NCBI GenBank assembly: GCA_950097015.1
Contig: CATNEN010000038.1
Coordinates: 24,961,001-25,025,000 of the forward strand
DNA length: 64,000 nt
DNA from: Macrostomum hystrix
Lineage: Eukaryota > Platyhelminthes > Macrostomidae
Direction: 5' to 3'
A program made the translations under genes and the position numbers. Shown piece by piece: positions 57,276 through 64,000 of this stretch. Position 1 is the first letter of the stretch, and each line of letters starts with the position of its first letter. Below the pieces are notes generated by a model. The model was given only the letters and a program-made list of their open reading frames with translations, was not told where the DNA came from and searched no databases.

Positions 57276-58011
57276 GGTAGAACAGCCTTTAAAAAGGAAT
57301 GCTTCACGTTCTGTAAATGGTGTAATGATAGTGGATATTGCTGCTAAGAATGTTTAGCTAACAGTGTCAGACCCAAAAGAGTCATTGGTCACTTATAACA
57401 ATATATAGTAAGCTGGAGTGCCATGGAGTTTCTTAAGATCTGGCTTGAATATAAACTTGGCGATTTTTCTGGAATTATGTAAGACTGCTGATAAAAAACT
57501 AAGCTAAATATTTTAAATTTAACTTTGCAAAAGCTTTGATGCTAAATGAGACTCTAATCTTTTCAAATGTAACTTTTATATGCTTTTAAGACGCAAAAAC
57601 TCGTAGATTTTTTATATTCAACAAAAGCTACAAAAACGCTAAGAAATTAGATATTAGAACACATGAACTAGCTAGATAAAAACCATGAATCTAAAAAAAT
57701 TACTGCTCACAATGTTCTTGTAGATATAAAAACAAAACTTTTATTTTACATTTTACCGATTGAAAAATTGGCCATAAAACACACAATCTAATATTAAAAA
57801 AAGCTTTGGCATATTCTTGAGAAGACGGAATTATTACAACTTTTCGATCATGCGAGCGTACCAGTGACACAGGCGGCAATTTCTTAAACCCAAAGGCTGT
57901 TGAGTCCAAGACACAGGCAAGAAAAAGCAGAAATACACGATCGTTACAAAGAAATTCAAAGGACATCAGAATTAAAAAAGTAAAGGGTCACAAAAAGAAA
58001 CCTAGGAAAAT
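57276..58011. other. Spacer between S6 and S7
   Basis: AT-rich, no repeat family. The 88-codon minus frame at 57700-57966 has no supporting features. Confidence 0.5.
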
Positions 58012-58916
58012 TTAAGTTATACTATCATGCTCCAATCGCAACGGCACGGTCTCCCCTGCCACGGATCCGCGCAGCTGATGCGGCCGCCTCATAGACGAAG
58101 CGTAAAGGTTTTTGAACTTCTCGAAGTCGGCCACGGCTGCGTCAAAAGAGCCCACGTCGCAAGCGAGAGCCGCGGACGTCAGCCGAGTCACCAGCGAGAG
58201 CTCATCGCTGTCCGCAAACGAGCTGCTCATGCTAGCCAGCTGCTGAGCCTTCTCACCTGCGAGCTCAGCTGAGCCTGAGCACAGTAGACACAGACACGAC
58301 TTGAACAGGTGATCCTTGGCTCCGAATCCCAACAGACTGTGACTCTGCGATGACACTCCCAGCTGCTCAAACTGCTCAGCTGCATCGGCCAGCTTCCCGC
58401 AGTCCGCCATCAGCTCCGCAGCCTTGGTGCGACAGCCGTCAGCGCTGGCCGGACTGTTCTCGCCGTCCCAGAAGTCCGCCGCTCTCAGGTACAGCCCGAT
58501 CGCTGCCGACAGCTCCGCCTGATCGCCGCCGCGAACGGATCTCAACAGGTCTCCGGCCTCCTCCAGGTGTCTGGCCGCGATGCTGAACTGGCCCTGCTCT
58601 GCGTAGATCTGGGCTGCTCGCTGCATGAGCTCGGCGGCCTTCTTTGTGAACTCGACCTCCTTCAGCTTGCGGTAGCAGTTGGCCGCCTCCAAGAAGCTAT
58701 TGGCCGCGTCCATCTCGCCTCGACTCTGGCGTGAGAACTGCTCAGCCGCTGACTCGAACTCCCGACCAGCTTCGAGCCACTGCTGGAGAAGCTTGAATTT
58801 GTTTCCTGATTGAACAAACTTTTCTGCTTTTTTGCTCGTATAACGATCAAAATAAAGCCGAAAACCATGATACCATGGGTAGCTGCGCTTGAGATTATTC
58901 GCAGTTCATTTAGCAT
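58012..58916 (-). pseudogene. S7: alpha-SNAP-like copy with a frame break after its membrane segment
   Basis: The solenoid frame is open from about GNKFKLLQQWLEAGREF (plus 58804) to the stop at 58012, ending GETVPLRLEHDSIT, so the Leu-Arg is present but followed by seven extra residues. Upstream, an ATG frame from 58916 (MLNELRIISS, then HGIMVFGFILIVIRAKK, a membrane-like segment) is shifted by one base relative to the solenoid. An AG acceptor (TTTGTTCAATCAG/GAAAC, about 58806) could mean an intron instead. One splice (CATG/GTATCA) would restore the frame but remove the membrane segment. Frameshift pseudogene or small-intron gene cannot be decided here. Confidence 0.6.
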
Positions 58917-59610
58917 CCTGGCTTTAATAATTTTCAGCGCCGAACTAATTACTTACACTTGTATTTTCCGCTCGTCGAAGCTGAAACGCTGAAGCTGAAA
59001 AAATGTTTTTTAGATTATGCCTTTTTGCAGATCGTTAAGTGAGAAATTATTAGAAGCGATACAAATACTTTGATTTTATATGGCAGTCTGTTTATTGCAG
59101 AGAGTTGCTAGTTTAGTAACTTAGCTTTGTCACTTTTTGCAGCTTGTTATAATCTACCTTTTAATATATGCCCACACTGACTAGGGATTATCAATTTTCA
59201 GGTCTCGCCTCTGCACTTGGATCCGCGCCAAAGGCATTCTCTCGTCATGCGTGGTGGGGAGTGGCCTTTTTGTAAGCCTGTGCGCGTGATTCCTTTGTCT
59301 GGCTGTCTTTCGATTGTAATGACCGGCTCATGCGATCAGCAGAGGATACTGCCTGTCGACTTTTAGCCATAAATCATGGCTAATTTAGTATTAAGTCTGT
59401 GTGTCCTAGAATTCTCCCCCCCAACGTACATCCTACAAATACATGACGTCAGCTTCTATTAATAGCAACAGACGGTCATGAATCTACTGGCTTGTTCATC
59501 TGACGTCAGTTTCTATTAATAGAAAGCATATGATGCGCCTGCTACCACCGACCTAAAATAAGTGCCCCACTGAGGCTGAGACCAGATAATTTTTCGTATT
59601 TTTTTAAACA
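58917..59610. other. Spacer upstream of S7 with paired CRE-like repeats
   Basis: No gene. A 22-bp direct repeat TGACGTCAGYTTCTATTAAT+AG occurs at 59444-59465 and 59501-59522, each starting with a perfect palindromic cAMP response element (TGACGTCA). A (C)7 run lies at about 59415-59422. Confidence 0.6.
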
Positions 59611-59611
59611 G

Positions 59612-59927
59612 TTTGATTCCTCGGCGAGGCCACATTTATTAGGGGCGCAGCCGCCGAGAGATGGCTTGTGAGCTTGTCGTGCAATTGACGCCCTTGAGTG
59701 CCAACCTACAAGGCACAGTGAATTGTACACTGCCTGACGATGAGAAAGTCAGAGCAGATGTACACACCTGTGTGAGCGTGTGCCTGCGTACAGTATCTGT
59801 GTGCGTGTCTGCTCAGGAGTCAGCGGAATGGGCAGAATTGCCTCCCCGCTTGCTGCGGGTCTAGTGTCACTAAATGATGTGCCACTGCCCGCAGCCCTCC
59901 TGCAATTATTATTATTACTATTATGGC
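59612..59927 (+). repeat. SINE family A, 5'-truncated
   Basis: Starts inside the tRNA-like head at TTTGATTCCTCGGCGAGGCC; the complete body follows, and it ends with an ATTATTATTACTATT tail. The A box is missing. Confidence 0.85.
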
Positions 59928-61109
59928 AGTATGCTTTATCCGCTCTTACTACCAATATCTAGTTGAGGGTGTCCGATGGTCTTTAGCACTGTGCTAATCT
60001 AATTCCTGCGAGAGCTCTGGCTCTAACTAATTTCTCTTCTAGTGTAAAGCTACTTCCTGACCGCAGTTCAAGGAACTTCAAGGCACTCAGGTGGCAGCTA
60101 CCTTACGGAAGTGACTTCCGCTGGAAAATTTACCTTGGCTACAGATTGGAGCTTACTGTCTAGTGAGTTGGTTGATCTCATTGTTACTACGCGCTGGCAA
60201 TTGATAATCTAAAATTATCTTCCGCAAACAACTCAGATTTCCTAGACTGCCAAACAGCTTACTCAGCCGACATAAATGAAACTACACTTAATCAGAGCAG
60301 TATACAAAATTGCAAAGGAAGGCTTGATAATAAGAAGTTTAAATATAAGTTGTGGTCTACTTGTGTATTTAGAAAAGCATTATATTTGGCTATATTATTT
60401 AATAACACTTTGCTTTACCTTTCCCTATGAAAAATCACTTGCTGTCAGATGTTGAAAATCTTGGTTAGTTAAAATCACAACAAAGCTACGACTTTACATA
60501 AAGTTAGAAATACTTTTGTTAGAAATAATTTTGTTAGAAATACTTTTGTTATAAATAATTTTGTTAGAAATACTGTCTAGTCAAACTGAAAGCTGAATAA
60601 ATGATCCTATTCAATGAAACCTATAAAAGTTAAATATTTCGAAACAAGAAATCTAGCAAGGTTTCTTTTGTACATAAACAAACGACAATTATCACCAAAT
60701 CATAGCAAAGAACTGCCAGTTGAGAGCGCTAATTATAACAAACTTGAAAAAATGATACATTTTGATTGGGCAAGCATTGATGCCTTCAATCAAACCAATG
60801 TGCAATTTTTTTTTAAAAACAAACTAACATCTTATGAAACATTTTTGTACTTTTTTCATTTTAGGAAAAAAATAACCTAGAATAAATATTGTGCATTGGA
60901 AATTAGTTGAAAAAACTATTCCCCAAGCTAAATCTAAGGCAAAAAGTGGCACTCAAGAAAGCAAAAACAATAGGCTGAGGGAATCATTGTATCAGAGAAT
61001 ACGAGCGCACACATCAACACTCACGCGACTTTCGAGACAGCCAAAAAGAATATCTATGTGAAAAAAAATGTTTATATCATAATTTGTAAGTGGAAAATTT
61101 TAAACAAAT
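59928..61109. other. Spacer between S7 and S8
   Basis: AT-rich. A 17-bp-based tandem (AAATACTTTTGTTAG and AAATAATTTTGTTAG alternating) lies at 60502-60574. The 88-codon frame at 60614-60880 is Lys/Asn/Phe-rich and unsupported. Confidence 0.5.
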
Positions 61110-62699
61110 CTAGCGCAATGGCTCGGCGTCCCCAGCCACGGATCCGCGCAGCTGACGCAGCCGCCTCTGAGCGAAGTCGTCAAGGTTGTTGAACTTCTCG
61201 AATTCCGCGACGGCTTCGTCAAAGGAGCCCACGTCGCCAGCGCGAGCCGCGGACGTCAGCCGAGTCACCAGCGAGAGCTCATCGCTGTCCGCAAACGAGC
61301 TGCTCATGCTAGCCAGCTGCTGAGCCTTCTCACCTGCGAGCTCAGCTGAGCCTGAGCACAGTAGGCACAGACACGACTTGAACAGGTGATCCTTGGCTCC
61401 GAATCCCAACAGACTGTGACTCTGTGATGACACTCCCAGCTGCTCAAACTGCTCAGCTGCATCGGCCAGCCTCCCGCAGTCCGACATCAGCTCCGCAGCC
61501 TTGGTGCGACAGCCGCCAGCGCTGGCCGGACTGTTCTCGCCATCCCAGAAGTCCGCTGCTCTCAGGTACAGCCCGATCGCTGCCGACAGCTCTGCCTGAT
61601 CGCCGCCGCGAACGGATCTCAGCAGGTCTCCGGCCTCCTCCAGGTGTCTGGCCGCGATGCTGAACTGGCCCTGCTCTGCGTAGATCTGGGCTGCTCGCTG
61701 CATGAGCTCGGCAGCCTTCTTTGTGAACTCGACCTCCTTCAGCTTGCGGTAGCAGTTGGCCGCCTCCGAGAAGCTGTTGGCCGCGTCCATCTCGCCTCGA
61801 CTCTGGCGTGAGAACTGCTCAGCCGCTGACTCGAACTCACGACCCGCTTCGAGCCACTGCTGGAGAACTTTGAATCTGTTGCCCTTTTCAACTGACATTC
61901 GAGATGAATTTCTCAGTGTCATTTTTAAAAGAAACGCAACTGGAATGAGGCTTGTGACAATGAGGAGTAACACGATAAAAATAACAAAGAAATTGTTTTT
62001 AGACAGCTTTTGTGCTGATGAACTTATTTTCACGTCTTGCCACATGCACTCGATGATTGTCTTTGTGAAGTCGACATTTCCTCCCTTGAGGCTGCAGTAG
62101 CTGCTTGCCGCTTCCATATCGCCTAGCGTCTGCTTTAAGCACCGCTCAACCGCTGAATCGACCCTTCGACCACTTTTTTGCGCCTCCTTGTGAACCTCAA
62201 CTGGACTGGGAACATTGTTTTCATCATCTCTCAACATGTAGTTGATGTCTTTCCTTAATAATTTGTTTATCAGTTTGCAAAAGCGTCTTGCGGCTTCCAT
62301 ATTGCCTAGCAACTGTTGTAAGCACTGCTCAGCCGCTGACTCGAACTCAGGGCCACCCTCGGGCCACTTCTGGCAGCTCTTCAATTGAGATTCATCGATA
62401 TTCTGATCAGATCGCACAATGTAATTAATGGCTTGCTTTGTAAAATTGTTCGTCAGCTGTCTGAACTCGCGCTTTATTTTCTGGTAGCGATCAGCCTGAT
62501 CCGGTTGACCAGTCATATTGCGTAGCCAGTGTTTTAAGCACTCCTCAATTGGTGACTCGACATCTGGACTAACTTGATGGGCAATGTCTTGATGTTCGCG
62601 ACTCGACTGGCGGACAGGGAGTTTATAGAAAACAATTGCGGCGATCAGGAGCATAATAAAAGAAATCACTAAGGTTTTCTGTGGATTCATCTCGTTCAT
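61110..62699 (-). CDS. S8: two-pass SNAP-like protein with degenerate SNAP modules between its membrane helices
   Basis: Intronless, 529 codons. TM1 is at about 9-25 (LVISFIMLLIAAIVFY) and TM2 at about 226-248 (FFVIFIVLLLIVTSLIPVAF). The roughly 200-residue loop has three degenerate copies of the SNAP start module, at about 48-95, 118-165 and 179-215, for example GGPEFESAAEQCLQQLLGNM and GRRVDSAVERCLKQTLGDME, compare canonical GREFESAAEQFSRQSRGEMD. The loop gained Cys residues and the N-glycosylation sequons NMT (61-63) and NFT (85-87), which suits a luminal or extracellular location if the C-terminal solenoid is cytosolic. That solenoid (from GNRFKVLQQW) is complete and ends GDAEPLR. TTTCAATTTCAG lies 12 nt before the ATG as a likely (trans-)splice acceptor. 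Confidence 0.88.
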   Translation of the reverse strand: MNEMNPQKTLVISFIMLLIAAIVFYKLPVRQSSREHQDIAHQVSPDVESPIEECLKHWLRNMTGQPDQADRYQKIKREFRQLTNNFTKQAINYIVRSDQNIDESQLKSCQKWPEGGPEFESAAEQCLQQLLGNMEAARRFCKLINKLLRKDINYMLRDDENNVPSPVEVHKEAQKSGRRVDSAVERCLKQTLGDMEAASSYCSLKGGNVDFTKTIIECMWQDVKISSSAQKLSKNNFFVIFIVLLLIVTSLIPVAFLLKMTLRNSSRMSVEKGNRFKVLQQWLEAGREFESAAEQFSRQSRGEMDAANSFSEAANCYRKLKEVEFTKKAAELMQRAAQIYAEQGQFSIAARHLEEAGDLLRSVRGGDQAELSAAIGLYLRAADFWDGENSPASAGGCRTKAAELMSDCGRLADAAEQFEQLGVSSQSHSLLGFGAKDHLFKSCLCLLCSGSAELAGEKAQQLASMSSSFADSDELSLVTRLTSAARAGDVGSFDEAVAEFEKFNNLDDFAQRRLRQLRGSVAGDAEPLR

Positions 62700-63140
62700 T
62701 GTTCTTTCACTGAAATTGAAATGGGATAGTTAAGCTTAGTGCGATAGATTTACAAATTTTGTTCAAGTTTAAATTTTTTTCGACTTTAAAAGTTTCCATT
62801 AAAAATTCTGGCGTTACGTTATGAATAGTTGTTCGCAGCAACAGAGTCAGTGTCTGAGTAATTTATTTGTTCATCACATATGAAAGTTTCTAGGTTAGTC
62901 AACAGAAAAAAACATTCGGTTCCTATCGATTCTAACAGTTCCTAACAGTTTGAAAATCGAAGAATTGAAATTTAAGATATCATGTGCAAAGCTGCAACGC
63001 TAGCTCAATAAAAATAGTCTGGAATGTAAAAAAACTATTACGGAAAACTTTTGCTTTTTTACGGAAGTTTTTTGCTTCATCGCTGGCACAAAATAAGTGC
63101 ACCTTCCAATACACTAATACCTCAAAAGATTAAAACAAAT
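62700..63140. other. Spacer between S8 and S9
   Basis: AT-rich, no repeat family or gene seen. Confidence 0.55.
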
Positions 63141-64000
63141 CTAGCGCAACGGCTCGGCGTCCCCAGCCACAGATGTGCGCAGCTGATGCAGCCGCCTCTG
63201 AGCGAAGTCGTCAAGGTTGTTGAACTTCTCGAATTCCGAGACGGCTGCGTCAAAGGAGCCCACGTTGCAAGCGCGAGCCGCGGACGTCAGCCGAGTCACC
63301 AGCGAGAGCTCATCGCTGTCCGCAAACGAGCTGCTCATGCTAGCCAGCTGCTGAGCCTTCTCACCTGCGAGCTCAGCTGAGCATGAGCACAGTAGGCACA
63401 GACACGACTTGAACAGGTGATCCTTGGCTCCGATTCCCAACAGACTGTGACTCTGCGATGACACTCCCAGCTGCTCAAACTGCTCAGCTGCATCGGCCAG
63501 CCTCCCGCAGTCCGCCATCAGCTCCGCAGCCTTGGTGCGACAGCCGCCAGCGCTGGCCGGACTGTTCTCGCCGTCCCAGAAGTCCGCCGCTCTCAGGTAC
63601 AGCCCGATCGCTGCCGACAGCTCTGCCAGATCGCCGCCGCGAACGGATCTCAGCAGGTCTCCGGCCTCCTCCAGGTGTCTGGCCGCGATGCTGAACTGGC
63701 CCTGCTCTGCGTAGATCTGGGCTGCTCGCTGCATGAGCTCGGCGGCCTTCTTTGTGAACTTGACCTCTTTCAGCTTGCGGTAGCAGTTGGCCGCCTCCGA
63801 GAAGCTGTTGGCCGCGTCCATCTCGCCTCGACTCTGGCGTGAGAACTGCTCCGCCGCTGACTCGAACTCCCGACCAGCTTCGAGCCACTGCTTGCTCGCT
63901 TTGAGTCTGTTGCCTTTTACAACCGAGATTCTTGGCGTCGCATCTCCAACTATAGGGCAGCAGTCAGTACACTGCCTTGTGTGTGCACTATTAAGGCGGC
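63141..64000 (-). CDS. S9: alpha-SNAP-like copy, 5' end outside the window
   Basis: The frame is open from the window edge to the stop at 63141 and ends SVAGDAEPLR like S6 and S8. The solenoid is complete from GNRLKASKQWLEAGREF. Upstream of it the frame reads PIVGDATPRISVVK and continues to the edge with no ATG, so the start, anchor and any acceptor lie beyond 64000. The array may therefore continue. Confidence 0.85.
   Translation of the reverse strand, partial: RLNSAHTRQCTDCCPIVGDATPRISVVKGNRLKASKQWLEAGREFESAAEQFSRQSRGEMDAANSFSEAANCYRKLKEVKFTKKAAELMQRAAQIYAEQGQFSIAARHLEEAGDLLRSVRGGDLAELSAAIGLYLRAADFWDGENSPASAGGCRTKAAELMADCGRLADAAEQFEQLGVSSQSHSLLGIGAKDHLFKSCLCLLCSCSAELAGEKAQQLASMSSSFADSDELSLVTRLTSAARACNVGSFDAAVSEFEKFNNLDDFAQRRLHQLRTSVAGDAEPLR

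Noticed and set aside
60614-60880. 88-codon plus frame
   Set aside because: Composition follows the AT-rich background (Lys/Asn/Phe); no homologous feature visible.
40591-63714. Plus-strand frames such as MTLPAAQTAQLHRPASRSPP repeated across the SNAP array
   Set aside because: Antisense shadows of the SNAP coding sequence; they recur only because the sense genes are duplicated.

Overview
The window is animal nuclear DNA. Coding regions are split by GT-AG introns, AATAAA signals follow several genes, and the spaces between genes hold tRNA-derived SINEs, hAT MITEs, a Helitron and an LTR. Introns are unusually full of minisatellites. Six genes have a good 3' splice site 10 to about 90 nt before the start ATG, which would fit spliced-leader trans-splicing or short 5' UTR introns. 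A repeat-rich flatworm (Macrostomum-like) or another lophotrochozoan is my best guess; this is inference, not proof.

Layout, left half (+ strand genes). At 738-4209 is a four-exon gene joining an RRM-like domain, ankyrin repeats and a C-terminal SOCS box. At 5384-9804 is a four-exon, two-RRM, Q-rich RNA-binding protein. At 11572-18461 is a seven-exon secreted cysteine-rich repeat protein whose six introns are each mostly one or two different minisatellites. At 21091-22572 is an HTATIP2/TIP30-like oxidoreductase. At 24039-27651 is an unrecognised disordered protein of about 939 residues. At 31172-35105 is a classical calpain (protease core, C2-like domain, penta-EF-hand) in four exons.

Right half (- strand). 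From 38.3 kb to the window edge lies a tandem array of nine alpha-SNAP-like genes or fragments (called S1 to S9 here). Each full copy keeps a nearly uniform SNAP solenoid. The N-terminal segment that in ordinary alpha-SNAP touches the membrane is replaced by a transmembrane anchor, and the anchor differs between subgroups. One copy (S8) has two membrane segments with extra degenerate SNAP modules between them. Another (S2) has an in-frame enlarged solenoid. S3 is truncated, S4 is damaged, S7 has a frame break and S9 leaves the window.

The array grew partly by a tandem duplication of 34303-43745 into 43746-52303, which also copied the end of the calpain gene. After that event a Helitron entered only the left copy (35943-37967), and its empty site is still visible in the right copy at 49411. 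A GA-rich minisatellite in the calpain intron grew from about 80 bp in the left copy to about 3.65 kb in the right copy, and a 12-bp minisatellite seeded inside a SINE head roughly doubled.

How it may work together: calpain and the RNA-binding genes look like ordinary single-copy genes. The SNAP array is the unusual system. It looks like a rapidly evolving family of membrane-anchored SNAP paralogues, some with and some without the C-terminal Leu-Arg used to stimulate NSF, which could tune or block SNARE disassembly at particular membranes. That function is a hypothesis.
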